DNA of 64,000 nucleotides, taken from contig NZ_CP130630.1 of assembly GCF_030551255.1 (NCBI RefSeq), positions 8,741,001 to 8,805,000 of the forward strand. The letters are read 5' to 3'. Source of the DNA: Streptomyces sp. NL15-2K (lineage in GTDB: Bacteria > Actinomycetota > Actinomycetes > Streptomycetales > Streptomycetaceae). The notes beneath the pieces were generated by a model. The model worked only from the letters and a program-made list of their open reading frames with translations. It was not told where the DNA came from and did no database searches. The stretch's first letter is position 1, and the number at the start of each line of letters is the position of its first letter. Position numbers and translations under genes: made by a program. Shown here piece after piece: positions 26,108-34,871 of the stretch.

Positions 26108-26746
26108 ATGACCAGCCCTCCCGCCCCGCACGGACCACGCCTCCGCGGGCCGCGCGCCACGCGCACCCGCATCCTCGAAGCAGCCCGTCAGGTGCTGGGT
26201 CGGGACCCCGACAGCGGCCTCGGTGCCATCGCCGAGGCCGCCGGGGTGGCGCGGCGTACCGTCTACGGCCACTTCGCCGGCCGGGCCGCGCTGATCGAGG
26301 GACTCGCCGCTGACGCCGCGGAGGCGGTGCGGCTCACGATCGCCGCCACCAGCGCCCCGCACCCGGACCCGGCAACCGCCCTGGCCCGCTTCGTCCTCAC
26401 CCTGTGGCCGGTCGGCGACCGCTACCGCACCCTGATCGGACTCGCCCGGCAGGACCTCGGGGCGCGGCGAGTGAGTGAGTTGCTCGCCCCGGCCCGCGAG
26501 ACCGTGACCGCGATCCTCGCCCGCGGCCAGTACCAGGGCGTCTTCCACACCAGCGTGCCGCCCGGGCCGCTCAGCAGGGCCCTCGAAGCACACCTGCTGG
26601 CCCTGCTCGACAGCGTCAACTCCGGGATATGGGCCGACGACGGCACGGGCGCCGCCACCGCGGCGCTGATCGCCGCGGGCGTCGACAGAGGCGTCGCGGC
26701 CTCAACGGTCCGCCGCTTGCACGGCGCACCGTCCGGCACGCCGTGA
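26108..26746 (+). CDS. TetR-family regulator of the adjacent MFS pump
   Basis: A 212-residue TetR repressor. The N-terminal HTH reads ATRTRILEAARQVLGRDPDSGLGAIAEAAGVARRTVYGHFAGRAALI; the remainder is the ligand/dimer domain. It lies divergently next to the DHA2 transporter with twin palindromes in between, the standard local repressor arrangement. It is clearly paralogous along its length to the TetR at 26888-27535 (shared WPVGDRYR, LAPAR, RGQ-GVFHT, SVN-G-W-DDGT). Confidence 0.92.
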   Translation: MTSPPAPHGPRLRGPRATRTRILEAARQVLGRDPDSGLGAIAEAAGVARRTVYGHFAGRAALIEGLAADAAEAVRLTIAATSAPHPDPATALARFVLTLWPVGDRYRTLIGLARQDLGARRVSELLAPARETVTAILARGQYQGVFHTSVPPGPLSRALEAHLLALLDSVNSGIWADDGTGAATAALIAAGVDRGVAASTVRRLHGAPSGTP

Positions 26747-26825
26747 CGTACACCCGCGCCTCCACCTGGTGGCGCCGCCGGACCGCTCGGTCACCTTCCG
26801 TCCCGGCCGCGCGGACGAAGCCTGA

Positions 26826-26886
<61 letters not shown>

Positions 26887-26887
26887 C

Positions 26888-27535
26888 TCAGGCGTCGGCG
26901 GCTGGAACCGCGCCGACCGTCGTCGCGACGTCGTTCACCACGGCACTCGCCCGCTTCTCAGGTACCCCGGCCGCGATCAGCGTGGCGACGGCGATCCGGG
27001 TCCCGTCGTCCTCCCACGCCCCGGTGTTGACACTCTCCAGCAGGGCGATGGTGAGAGATTCCAGTCCCGCGCTGAGTACGGCCGGCGGCACATGTGTGTG
27101 AAAGACGCCGTCCCGCTGCCCCCGATCCAGGATGTCCGCGACCGCGGCACGGGCGGGAGCGAGGATCTCGGTCACCCTTTCCATGCCCAGGTCCCGGCGG
27201 GCCAGCGCGAGCAGCATCCGGTAACGGTCTCCCACGGGCCACATCGAGATCACGAACCGCGCGAGTGCGCGCTCGGCCGGTTCCTCCGGCTGCACCGCAC
27301 CGGCCACCACACCCCGCAGCGCCTCGGACGCCTCCTCGGCAAGAGCCTCCAGCAGGGCGGCCCGCCCGGGAAAGTGACCGAACAGGGTCCGGCGTACGAC
27401 ACCGGAGGCCCGCGCGAGCTCCTCCAGGGTTATGTCCGGATTCCGTCCGAGCTCCTGGCGGGCGGTGGCCAGGATGCGTGCCCGGTTGGACCGCGAGTTG
27501 CGTCTCATCGGCTCGCGGGCCACGGGCTTGCTCAA
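26888..27535 (-). CDS. TetR-family regulator, paralogue of the neighbouring one
   Basis: A 215-residue TetR protein: HTH NRARILATARQELGRNPDITLEELARASGVVRRTLFGHFPGRAALLEAL, then the same ligand-domain landmarks as the TetR at 26108 (FVISMWPVGDRYRMLLALARRDLG, GVFHTHVPP, SVNTGAWEDDGT). The two are convergent, separated by the GGAGCC tract, suggesting an old inverted duplication. TTG 27535 has GAGG about 8 bases upstream; ATG 27508 (MRRNSRSNRAR) is the alternative. Its target is not evident; the divergent oxidoreductase at 27682 is nearest. Confidence 0.9.
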   Translation of the reverse strand: MSKPVAREPMRRNSRSNRARILATARQELGRNPDITLEELARASGVVRRTLFGHFPGRAALLEALAEEASEALRGVVAGAVQPEEPAERALARFVISMWPVGDRYRMLLALARRDLGMERVTEILAPARAAVADILDRGQRDGVFHTHVPPAVLSAGLESLTIALLESVNTGAWEDDGTRIAVATLIAAGVPEKRASAVVNDVATTVGAVPAADA

Positions 27536-27631
27536 GACAACAACCTCATCGGATCAGTACAGGAGACGTCGGAGGATGAACAGCACATCCATTCTGGCAT
27601 GGCGGCACTGACACCTTGCCGGAGATTTTAT

Positions 27632-27650
27632 GGCTACAGTGTATCCGTAA
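27632..27650. promoter_or_regulatory. Operator-like palindrome upstream of the quinone oxidoreductase
   Basis: GGCTACAGTGTATCCGTAA. The first 15 bases form a palindrome with a single mismatched pair (GGcTACA-G-TGTAtCC). The same 19-base motif with five changes occurs at 29442-29460, upstream of the TetR gene at 28647-29369. It lies 32 bases before the ATG of the oxidoreductase, where a repressor would block transcription. Confidence 0.65.
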
Positions 27651-27681
27651 AGAGGGATGTCCGAGCAGAGGAGAGCAAGTG

Positions 27682-28629
27682 ATGAAGGCAGCAGTGGTGA
27701 CGACGGCGGGTTCTGAGCCCGAGTACCGGGACTTCCCCCGTCCCGAGGCCGGCCAGGGTGGGCAGATCGTCGACCTGGTCGCGTCCGCGATCCACCCCGT
27801 CGTGCGCGCCAAGGCGTCCGGTGAGCACTACAGCAGCACCGGGGAGTTCCCCCTGGTACCGGGGGTGGACGCGGTGGCCCGTACCGCCGACGGCACGTTG
27901 GTGTACACCGGCGACGTCGAGTCGCCCTGGGGCACGTTCGCCGAGCGGATGGCGGTCACCCTGGCCCTCCCGCTCCCGATCGGCGCCGACCCCGTCGCCG
28001 TGGCGGCGGGCGTGAACCCGGGCATGTCGTCCTGGATGCCGCTCACCGGCCACGCGGAAGAGCACGGCACGCCGGACACCGTGATGATCCTCGGGGTGAC
28101 CGGGGCGGCCGGTGGCCTCGCCGTGCAGAACGCCCTGGGGCTCGGCGTACGGCGGGTGATCGGCGTGGGCCGCGGCGCGGACGCCATCAAGCGCGTCGCC
28201 GGACTCGGTGCCGAGACCGTCGAGATCGTCGGCGATCAGGGCGTGGACGCGGCAGCCATCGGTGCGGCCTTCGACGGTAAGGCGCCCGACCTCGTTCTGG
28301 ACTTCCTGTGGGGTGGCGCGGCCGAGGCCGCCTTCCAGGCGCTGGTGGACCTTCCCGGCGAGGGGTCCACCAGCTATGCGGAGATCGGCTCAGCGGCCGG
28401 CGAACAGGCCACCGTGCCGGCCTCGCTGCTGCGCAGCCGCCCCTTTCGCCTCAGCGGCAGCGGCATCGGCTCCTTCGACATGCGCCGCTACTTCGCCGAG
28501 GTGGCCGTCTACGTCCAGCGCATCGCCGACGGCAAGGTGCAAGTGGACGCCCACGCCTACCCGCTCTCCCGGGTCGGCGAGGCGTGGACGGCTCCCGCGG
28601 GCCCCCGCCCGGTCCTGATCGCTGACTGA
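27682..28629 (+). CDS. Medium-chain zinc-free quinone oxidoreductase/alcohol dehydrogenase
   Basis: A 315-residue MDR-family NAD(P)H oxidoreductase. It has a GroES-like N-terminal part and a Rossmann motif (GVTGAAGGLAVQNALGLG). The cysteine/histidine ligands of zinc alcohol dehydrogenases are not visible, so a quinone or enone reductase role is likely. ATG 27682 has an AGAGGAGAG RBS. The 3' end meets the convergent TetR gene (17-base gap). The operator-like motif it shares with that TetR promoter suggests they form a small regulon. Confidence 0.85.
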   Translation: MKAAVVTTAGSEPEYRDFPRPEAGQGGQIVDLVASAIHPVVRAKASGEHYSSTGEFPLVPGVDAVARTADGTLVYTGDVESPWGTFAERMAVTLALPLPIGADPVAVAAGVNPGMSSWMPLTGHAEEHGTPDTVMILGVTGAAGGLAVQNALGLGVRRVIGVGRGADAIKRVAGLGAETVEIVGDQGVDAAAIGAAFDGKAPDLVLDFLWGGAAEAAFQALVDLPGEGSTSYAEIGSAAGEQATVPASLLRSRPFRLSGSGIGSFDMRRYFAEVAVYVQRIADGKVQVDAHAYPLSRVGEAWTAPAGPRPVLIAD

Positions 28630-28646
28630 CTGGTGAGGATCGGTCC

Positions 28647-29369
28647 CTATGGCGCAGTGCGTCTGGCCTGTTCCAGACCGTCGAGGAGCAGGTCCAGGCC
28701 GAACCGGAACTCCTCGTGCAGCGGTACGGAGGTCAGCTCGTCGGCCGCGGCCGTCGTGGCCGGGTAGGTGGCGGGGTCCAGGGATTGGTAGTAGTCCCGC
28801 AGCTGCGCCTGGTCCTCGGGGCGTGGTGTTCCGGGGCCGTGCTGCTGGATGGCGAAGCCGATCACGTAGTGGCCGACGGCGGTGAAGGTGCGGGCGGCCA
28901 GGCCGACCGGGAAACCGTGGCTCAGGAGCAGGGTGATGAGCCGTTCTCTCGCGCGGAGTCCGTTGGGGCCGACGGGAACCTGGGCCGCCAGCAAGGGCAC
29001 CGCATGGGGGTGTCGGCGCAGGGTGTCGTAGAAAGTTTCCGCGGCGGCGGCCACGGCCTCCCGCCAGGACAGACCGTCCAGATCCGCGGGCGGGACGCGG
29101 GCCTCGCCCAGGATTCTGTCGGCCACGAGGGCGAGGAGTTCGTCCTTGCCGTCGAAGTGGCGGTAGAGCGTTGCCGTGCCGGAGTCCAGGGCGTCGGCGA
29201 GCATGCGCAGGGTCAGTGCCTGGATCCCGACTTCGTCGATGAGTTTCAGGGCGGTGTCGATGATCCGGCCGGCGTCCATCGGAGGGCGTCCGCGCCGGTA
29301 GGGAGGGGCCGGTTTCCGGCTCGCCCACCAGGCAGGACTACCCGGCGCCGGTGGAATCTCCGAAGCCAT
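28647..29369 (-). CDS. TetR-family regulator with TetR_C-type ligand domain
   Basis: A 240-residue regulator. After a 30-residue basic, Pro-rich extension, the HTH is AGRIIDTALKLIDEVGIQALTLRMLADALDSGTATLYRHFDGKDELLALV. The C-terminal domain (WREAVAAAAETFYDTLRRHPHAVPLLA, FAIQQHG) resembles the tetracycline-repressor type C-terminal domain. An operator-like motif at 29442-29460 upstream of this gene matches one before the oxidoreductase at 27682, which suggests autoregulation and control of that enzyme. Confidence 0.9.
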   Translation of the reverse strand: MASEIPPAPGSPAWWASRKPAPPYRRGRPPMDAGRIIDTALKLIDEVGIQALTLRMLADALDSGTATLYRHFDGKDELLALVADRILGEARVPPADLDGLSWREAVAAAAETFYDTLRRHPHAVPLLAAQVPVGPNGLRARERLITLLLSHGFPVGLAARTFTAVGHYVIGFAIQQHGPGTPRPEDQAQLRDYYQSLDPATYPATTAAADELTSVPLHEEFRFGLDLLLDGLEQARRTAP

Positions 29370-29441
29370 GAGGCGGTCATCCTTTCAGCGGCCGATCTCC
29401 GCTCCGCCTGCGTGCGTGCGTCGAGAAAGGGTATTTTTTTC

Positions 29442-29460
29442 GGCTCCATGGTATCCGTTA
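29442..29460. promoter_or_regulatory. Operator-like motif upstream of TetR
   Basis: GGCTCCATGGTATCCGTTA, matching 14 of 19 positions of the motif at 27632-27650, including the GTATCCGT half. It sits about 75 bases before the TetR start at 29369, next to a T-rich tract (29433-29440). The palindrome is weaker here. Confidence 0.6.
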
Positions 29461-29506
29461 ACGACACCTGTCCGGTGAACCCACGGCCCTGTGAGGCGCG
29501 CCCTCG

Positions 29507-30538
29507 TCAGCCCCGGCGCGGGTCGACGTGGATCTTGGGCCCCGGCCCGGCGTCGGCGGGGCGCTCGCCGGCGAGGACGGGGCCGACCTGTTCGAGGGCG
29601 ACCGTCGCGGCGACGAGTGGCCTGGGGTCGACGGTTCCGTCGGCGTAGGTCCGGATGGTGGCGTCGAGGCCGGGGGAGGCGGACAGGATGCCGATCGCGG
29701 TGACGTCCTTGAGGGCGAGCGTGCGGGTGTCGATGCGGCTGGGTTCGCCGGCCAGCCCGACGTAGACGACGCGGCCGGCCGGCTCGACCGACTCCAGGGC
29801 CAGGGCGGGCAGATGGGCGGCGTTGGAGGCGTCGACGACCGCGTCGAACGGCAGATCCGGGACGGAGCCCTCCGGCCACACGTACGCGAAGCCCAGGTCG
29901 CGGGCGAAGGCCGGCGAACTGTCGGTACGGCCCATCAGGTGCACCTCCGCACCGGCGGCCCGGATGAACATCGCGGCCAGCAGGCCGATGGTGCCCGGGC
30001 CGAGCACCAGTGCCCGGTCTCCGGGGCGCGGTGCGGCGGCCTGTGCGGCGCGCAGGGCGTTGCCGCCCGGCTCCACCAGCGCGCCGAGTTCGGCGTCGAC
30101 GGTGTCGGGCAGGGCGTGCAACGAGGAGGCGGGCACCGCGAGTTGTTCCGCCAGGGCGCCGGGCCGCCCGCCGCGTACGCCGACTTCCTGCCGTTTCTCG
30201 CACACGTGCTGGTGGCCCCGCAGACAGCGGCGGCAGGCGCCGCAACCCAGCATGGTGTCGCCCATGACGCGTCGGCCGACCCAGGCGGGGTCGACACCGT
30301 CGCCGACCGCCGCCACGCGCCCGGCCCACTCGTGGCCGAGCCGCATCGGGTAGGTGGAGTGGCCTTGGTGGAGGTAGGCCATCTCGCCGGTGAAGAACTC
30401 GACGTCGGTGCCGCACACGCCGACCCGCTCGACGTCGATGACGACTTCGCCGGGGGCCGCCACCGGCGCCGGGACCTCCCGCACCGCGTACTCACCCGGG
30501 GCGGTCAGTACGAAAGCGCGCATGAGGCGGGTGGTCAC
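29507..30538 (-). CDS. Zinc-dependent alcohol (sugar/polyol) dehydrogenase
   Basis: A 343-residue MDR zinc dehydrogenase. Catalytic-zinc ligands are in GVCGTDVEFF and GHEWAGRV, followed by the structural-zinc cysteine set (GCGACRRCLRGHQHVC). The E of ALVEPGGNALRA is the third catalytic ligand, and GPGTIGLLAAMF is the NAD-binding turn. Its operon partner is an FAH-type hydrolase and its neighbours a sugar-acid dehydratase and IclR regulator, so it probably oxidises a sugar or a keto-deoxy sugar acid. GTG 30538 overlaps the FAH stop (GTGA); ATG 30523 (MRAFVLT) is an alternative start. Confidence 0.9.
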   Translation of the reverse strand: MTTRLMRAFVLTAPGEYAVREVPAPVAAPGEVVIDVERVGVCGTDVEFFTGEMAYLHQGHSTYPMRLGHEWAGRVAAVGDGVDPAWVGRRVMGDTMLGCGACRRCLRGHQHVCEKRQEVGVRGGRPGALAEQLAVPASSLHALPDTVDAELGALVEPGGNALRAAQAAAPRPGDRALVLGPGTIGLLAAMFIRAAGAEVHLMGRTDSSPAFARDLGFAYVWPEGSVPDLPFDAVVDASNAAHLPALALESVEPAGRVVYVGLAGEPSRIDTRTLALKDVTAIGILSASPGLDATIRTYADGTVDPRPLVAATVALEQVGPVLAGERPADAGPGPKIHVDPRRG

Positions 30539-31395
30539 CGCGGCCCGAGCACATGCTGACGCTGTGTACCGAGGTGCCGAATGCCCAGTTCCATCACGTC
30601 ACCGGGCCGCAGCCACACCGGCGGGGTGAGCCCCATGCCGACGCCCGGCGGGGTGCCCGTGTTGATGAGGTCGCCGGGCTCCAGGACGAGGAACTGGCTG
30701 AGGTAGTGCACGATGAAGTACGGGTCGAAGATCATCGTCTTGGTGTTGCCGTTCTGGCGGCGGACGCCGTTGACGTCCAGCCACATGTCCAGCGCGAGGA
30801 CGTCGTCGATCTCGTCGGTGGTGGCCAGCCACGGACCGGCGGGGTTGAAGGTCTCGGCGGACTTGCCCTTGGCCCACTGTCCGCCCCGTTCCAGCTGGAA
30901 GGCGCGCTCGCTGACGTCGTTGACGACCACGTACCCGGCGATGGCGTCGCGGGCTTCGTCCACCGAGTCCAGGTAGCTGGTGCGTCGGCCGATCACGATG
31001 CCGAGCTCCACCTCCCAGTCGGGCTTGGTGGAGCCGCGCGGTATGCGCACGTCGTCGTGGGGGCCGATGAGAGTGTTGGGCGACTTGGTGAACAGGATCG
31101 GCTCGTCGGGCACGGGCATGCCGCTCTCGGCGGCGTGGTCGCGGTAGTTGAGGCCGATGCACAGGATCTGGTGCGGGCGGGCGATGGGGGCGCCGACGCG
31201 TTCCCCGTCGAAGCGGGACACCTGGCCCGCGGCCGCCCGCTCGGTCACGACCGGGCGGATGCGGTCGAGGCCGCCCGAGCCGAAGAACGCCTCGCCGAAG
31301 TCCGTGACGACGTCGGAGAGATCGACGTACGTCTCGTCGTCGATGCGGGCGACGGGCTTCTCGGCGCCGACGGCACCTATGCGCATGAGATACAC
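30535..31395 (-). CDS. Fumarylacetoacetate hydrolase-family protein
   Basis: A 286-residue FAH-fold enzyme. The metal-binding residues are visible in LCIGLNYRDHAAESGMPVPDEPILFTKSPNTLIGP, then WEVELGIVIGR and GYVVVNDVSERAFQ. The family cleaves C-C bonds of 2,4-diketo acids such as 2,4-diketo-3-deoxy-fuconate/rhamnonate. With the dehydrogenase and IlvD/Edd dehydratase nearby, the most economical reading is the last step of a non-phosphorylative sugar-acid route; the exact sugar is not deducible. GTG 31395 has GGAG 8 bases upstream; ATG 31386 is possible. Confidence 0.9.
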   Translation of the reverse strand: MYLMRIGAVGAEKPVARIDDETYVDLSDVVTDFGEAFFGSGGLDRIRPVVTERAAAGQVSRFDGERVGAPIARPHQILCIGLNYRDHAAESGMPVPDEPILFTKSPNTLIGPHDDVRIPRGSTKPDWEVELGIVIGRRTSYLDSVDEARDAIAGYVVVNDVSERAFQLERGGQWAKGKSAETFNPAGPWLATTDEIDDVLALDMWLDVNGVRRQNGNTKTMIFDPYFIVHYLSQFLVLEPGDLINTGTPPGVGMGLTPPVWLRPGDVMELGIRHLGTQRQHVLGPR

Positions 31396-31456
31396 GGGTC
31401 GGTCTCCAGGGTTGGGCGGTGGGCGGGGGCGTACAACGTGGGGGCGTACAACATGG

Positions 31457-32281
31457 TCACCGGTGCGGCGTGCCCAGAGGGCCGAGGGCGGCGCGGATCT
31501 CGTCGACCGCGTCGATCAGCGTGCGCAGGGGCGTCCGGTACGTCAGGGCGCTGATGCTCAGCGCGCCGGACGGGGTCGCCGGTGAGGTGGCGTAGAGGGG
31601 CAGGGCGACGCAGTTGACACCGATCTCGTTCTCCTGGTCGTCGAGGGCGTAGCCCCGTTTCCGGGTGGCCCGCAGCTCGCGGTCCAGGTCCTCGGCCGTG
31701 CACAGGGTCTGCGGCGTCCTGCGGACGAGCGGCGTGTCGCCGATCCATGCCTCGACCTGATCGAGGGTTCCCAACTCGTGGGCGAGCAGCAGCTTTCCGA
31801 CGCCGGTGGCGTGGGCGGGGTTGCGGCCGCCCACCGTCGACGTCAGCCGGACGGCACCGGTGGGCGGGTCGACCTTGGCGCGGTAGACGACCTCGCGGCC
31901 GTCGAGGACCGCGTAGTGCGCCGTCTCACCGAAGCGGTGGGCCAGCGCCTCGAGCACGGGGCGGATACGGACGTGCTCCGGGCGGGCCTCGTGGTGGGCG
32001 AAGGCCATACGGAGGAACTCGTCGCCGAGCACGTAGCGGCCGCGGCTGTCCTGGTCGGCCAGGCCTGCCCGGCGGAGGGCACCCAGTGCCCGGTGCACGG
32101 TGGGCTTGGGGCTGCCGATCACCCGGGTCAGCTCTTCCAGCCCCACGCCGTCGGGATACCGGGCGAGCTCCTTGAGGACGGCGAGAACCCTGTCCGACCC
32201 CACAAGTCGGCTGTGGTCGGCGCCCGTTGCGCTGTCCTCGCCGGGGGCTGTTGATCCGTCGAACGCCTGCGTATCCTTCAT
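31457..32281 (-). CDS. IclR-family transcriptional regulator
   Basis: A 274-residue IclR protein: winged HTH (SDRVLAVLKELARYPDGVGLEELTRVIGSPKPTVHRALGALRRAGLA) and effector domain (ATGVGKLLLAH, DDQENEIGVNCVALPLY). It is divergent from the dehydratase gene with only 47 bases between starts. That gap holds an inverted repeat (32286-32320) that likely serves as its operator. Presumed effector is a sugar acid intermediate. Confidence 0.93.
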   Translation of the reverse strand: MKDTQAFDGSTAPGEDSATGADHSRLVGSDRVLAVLKELARYPDGVGLEELTRVIGSPKPTVHRALGALRRAGLADQDSRGRYVLGDEFLRMAFAHHEARPEHVRIRPVLEALAHRFGETAHYAVLDGREVVYRAKVDPPTGAVRLTSTVGGRNPAHATGVGKLLLAHELGTLDQVEAWIGDTPLVRRTPQTLCTAEDLDRELRATRKRGYALDDQENEIGVNCVALPLYATSPATPSGALSISALTYRTPLRTLIDAVDEIRAALGPLGTPHR

Positions 32282-32285
32282 GGCG

Positions 32286-32320
32286 TTCCAAAATTTAGAC
32301 CGTCGTGTCGATTATTGGAA
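32286..32320. promoter_or_regulatory. Inverted-repeat operator in the IclR/dehydratase intergenic region
   Basis: TTCCAA (32286-32291) and TTGGAA (32315-32320) form an inverted repeat with AT-rich inner flanks, filling the 47-base gap between the two divergent starts. IclR-type proteins commonly bind such A/T-rich palindromes. Autoregulation and control of the dehydratase would both be served. Confidence 0.6.
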
Positions 32321-32328
32321 GGGGCTCC

Positions 32329-34044
32329 ATGGTGAGTCTCCGCAGCGCACAGTGGTACGCGGGTCAGGACCGCAACGCCTACATCCACCGGGCGTGGATG
32401 CGCCGGGGTGCCCCCGGGGACGCCTTCACCGGCCGACCGCAGATCGCCATCGCCAACACCGCCTCGGACCTGACCCCCTGCAACGCACACCTGACCGACG
32501 TGGCCGCCTCGGTCCGCAACGGCGTGTACGAGGCGGGCGGCATCCCGCTGGACCTGCCCGTGGTGTCGCTGGGCGAGACGCAGGTCCGGCCCACCGCCAT
32601 GCTCTGGCGCAACATGGCGGCGATGGCCACGGAGGAGATGCTGCGGGCCAACCCCATCGACGGCGTAGTCCTGCTCGGCGGCTGCGACAAGACGATCCCG
32701 TCGCTGCTCATGGCCGCCGCCTCGGTGGACCTGCCCGCCGTCGTCGTGCCCGGCGGCCCGATGCTGACGGGGACCTTCCGCGGCAAGCCGCTCGGCTGCG
32801 GTACCGACGTGTGGCGGCTGTCCGAGGAGGTCCGGGCAGGCACGCTCTCGCAGGAACAGTTCACCCGCTCCGAGTCGGCGATGATCCGCAGCCGCGGACA
32901 CTGCAACACCATGGGCACCGCCTCGACGATGGCGCTGGTGGCGGAGGCGCTGGGCATGGTCGTCCCGGGAGTCGCCGGCACCCCGGCGCCCGACAGCCGT
33001 CTGCTGGAGGCCGCTCATGGCTCCGGCCGGCTGGCGGTGGACATGGTGTCCGCCGACCGACGACCGGGCACCTTCCTGACCAGGGCGTCCTTCCACAACG
33101 CGATCGTGGCGCTGGCCGCCGTCGGCGGGTCGACCAACGCGGTCGTCCACCTGCTGGCCATCGCCGGCCGACTCGGCATCGACCTGTCGCTGGACGACTT
33201 CGACCGTATCGGCTCACGTGTGCCCGTCCTCGTGGACCTCCAGCCGGCCGGCCGTTTCCTCATGGAGGACTTCCACCGCGCCGGCGGTCTGCTCGCCGTC
33301 CTGCGCGAGGTCCGCGACCTGCTCGACCCCCACGCGCCGACCGTCACCGGCAAGCCGCTGGTCGACCACCTCGACGACGCCCCGATCTGGGACTCCGAGG
33401 TCATCCGCACCCGCGTGAGTCCGCTCGTCGCCGAGGGCGGCATCGCCGTCCTGCGCGGCAACCTCGCCCCCGACGGGGCGCTCATCAAGCCGGCCGCCGC
33501 CTCCCGGCACCTGTTGCGCCACCGCGGCCGGGCCGTCGTCTTCGACTCGATCGAGGACTTCCACGCCCGCGTCGACGACCCGGACCTCGACGTCGACGCC
33601 GACTCCGTCCTCGTCCTGCGCGGCTGCGGCCCGAAGGGTTACCCGGGCATGCCCGAGGTGGCGAACATGCCGCTGCCGAAGAAGCTCCTTGAGCAGGGGG
33701 TCCGCGACATGGTCCGGGTCTGTGACGGCCGTATGAGCGGTACGGCCTACGGCACGGTCGTCCTGCACGTGGCGCCGGAGGCGGCGGCCGGCGGGCCGCT
33801 CGCGCTCGCCCGGACGGGGGACTTCATCAGCCTCGACGTCGAGGCCCGGCGCATCGACCTCGACGTGCCCCCCGACGAACTCGCCCGCAGGACCCCCGAC
33901 GAGGCCACCGTCTCCGGCTTCGCCAGCCCCCGGCGCGGCTGGGAACGGCTCTACGTCGACCACGTCCTGCAGGCCGACACCGGCGCCGACCTTGACTTCC
34001 TCGTCGGCTCCAGCGGTTCGGAGGTGAGCCGTGAATCGCACTGA
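32329..34044 (+). CDS. IlvD/Edd-family sugar-acid dehydratase
   Basis: A 571-residue dehydratase. It has the family's Fe-S cysteine blocks (NTASDLTPCNAHL, LLGGCDKTIPSLLMAA, SRGHCNTMGTASTM) and the C-terminal swivel domain (RGCGPKGYPGMPEV, VCDGRMSGTAYGTVVLHVAPEAAAGGPLAL). Members of this branch dehydrate pentonates, hexonates or rhamnonate/fuconate to 2-keto-3-deoxy acids, rather than dihydroxyisovalerate; an IlvD role is unlikely next to FAH and IclR genes. ATG 32329 has GGAAGGGG upstream. Confidence 0.9.
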   Translation: MVSLRSAQWYAGQDRNAYIHRAWMRRGAPGDAFTGRPQIAIANTASDLTPCNAHLTDVAASVRNGVYEAGGIPLDLPVVSLGETQVRPTAMLWRNMAAMATEEMLRANPIDGVVLLGGCDKTIPSLLMAAASVDLPAVVVPGGPMLTGTFRGKPLGCGTDVWRLSEEVRAGTLSQEQFTRSESAMIRSRGHCNTMGTASTMALVAEALGMVVPGVAGTPAPDSRLLEAAHGSGRLAVDMVSADRRPGTFLTRASFHNAIVALAAVGGSTNAVVHLLAIAGRLGIDLSLDDFDRIGSRVPVLVDLQPAGRFLMEDFHRAGGLLAVLREVRDLLDPHAPTVTGKPLVDHLDDAPIWDSEVIRTRVSPLVAEGGIAVLRGNLAPDGALIKPAAASRHLLRHRGRAVVFDSIEDFHARVDDPDLDVDADSVLVLRGCGPKGYPGMPEVANMPLPKKLLEQGVRDMVRVCDGRMSGTAYGTVVLHVAPEAAAGGPLALARTGDFISLDVEARRIDLDVPPDELARRTPDEATVSGFASPRRGWERLYVDHVLQADTGADLDFLVGSSGSEVSRESH

Positions 34045-34115
34045 AGTGAGTCCGGGGCAGGGGAATTCCGTACCCAGGCGTGATGAGCTGCGCGTCGATG
34101 CGAGGATGAGGCGCC

Positions 34116-34817
34116 ATGACAGCTGGGTGGTGTTCGCGCACGGTACGAGCCGCGGTGTTCGCGGCCGTCTGTGTGCTGCTCGCCGCCCTGGGGCACGTCA
34201 TGATGTCCGGCAGCCACGTACCCGCGTGGGCGCTGGGCCTCGGCCTGGCCGTGACCGGCACCGCCGGCTGGTGCCTGACCGGTCGTGAGCGCGGGCTGCC
34301 GCTGATCGTCGCCGTCGTGGTCGGCACCCAGACCCTCCTCCACTCGGCGTTCTCGGTCGCCCAGTCGGGGACCGTGTGGTCCGCACCCATGGGCTCGACG
34401 CACATGGGCGGCACGCAGGCCATGGACTCCACGGCCCCCACGGCCCCCACGGCCCCCATGGACTCCATGGGCACCGGCCATATGGGCGCGAGCCATATGG
34501 ATCACATGCGGGACCTGGACCTGAGCCACGCCACGGGTGGCGGCACGTCCTCGTCCGGCATGCTCGCCGCCCACCTGCTGGCCGCGCTGCTGTGCGGCCT
34601 GTGGCTGGCCCACGGCGAACGGGCCGCGTTCCGCATCCTGCGGGCCGTGGGCGGATGGCTGGCGGCGCCTCTGCGGCCGCTGCTCGCGCTGCCCGCCCCG
34701 CCGCGACCCCCGCGCCCGCGCGTGCGCCGCCGCCGCTCGGATCGGGCGCCGCGCCTTCTCCTCCTCGTCCACGCGATCACCCATCGGGGTCCGCCCCTGG
34801 GGACCGCTGTCGTCTGA
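34116..34817 (+). CDS. Membrane protein with Met/His-rich loop
   Basis: A 233-residue protein that I cannot assign to a named family. Three membrane segments (about 10-32, 36-54 and 61-82) are followed by a loop at roughly 90-145 packed with Met, His, Ser and Gly (MGSTHMGG, MDSMGTGHMGASHMDHM). A fourth helix (MLAAHLLAALLCGLWLAHG) and a Pro/Arg-rich tail complete it. Such loops are typical of copper or silver binding in membrane or periplasmic proteins, so a metal-homeostasis role is plausible but unproven. RBS GAGGATGAGG precedes ATG 34116. An ECF sigma gene lies downstream on the same strand after a repeat-bearing gap. Confidence 0.7.
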   Translation: MTAGWCSRTVRAAVFAAVCVLLAALGHVMMSGSHVPAWALGLGLAVTGTAGWCLTGRERGLPLIVAVVVGTQTLLHSAFSVAQSGTVWSAPMGSTHMGGTQAMDSTAPTAPTAPMDSMGTGHMGASHMDHMRDLDLSHATGGGTSSSGMLAAHLLAALLCGLWLAHGERAAFRILRAVGGWLAAPLRPLLALPAPPRPPRPRVRRRRSDRAPRLLLLVHAITHRGPPLGTAVV

Positions 34818-34871
34818 CGACAGCCGGCAGCCCGAGGCACAGCCCGTAAGGCGCCTCGGGCTTCAGCCGCA

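Noticed and set aside
29507..30600. Several overlapping frames on both strands of the alcohol dehydrogenase
   Set aside because: Only the minus-strand frame 29507-30538 carries zinc and NAD motifs.
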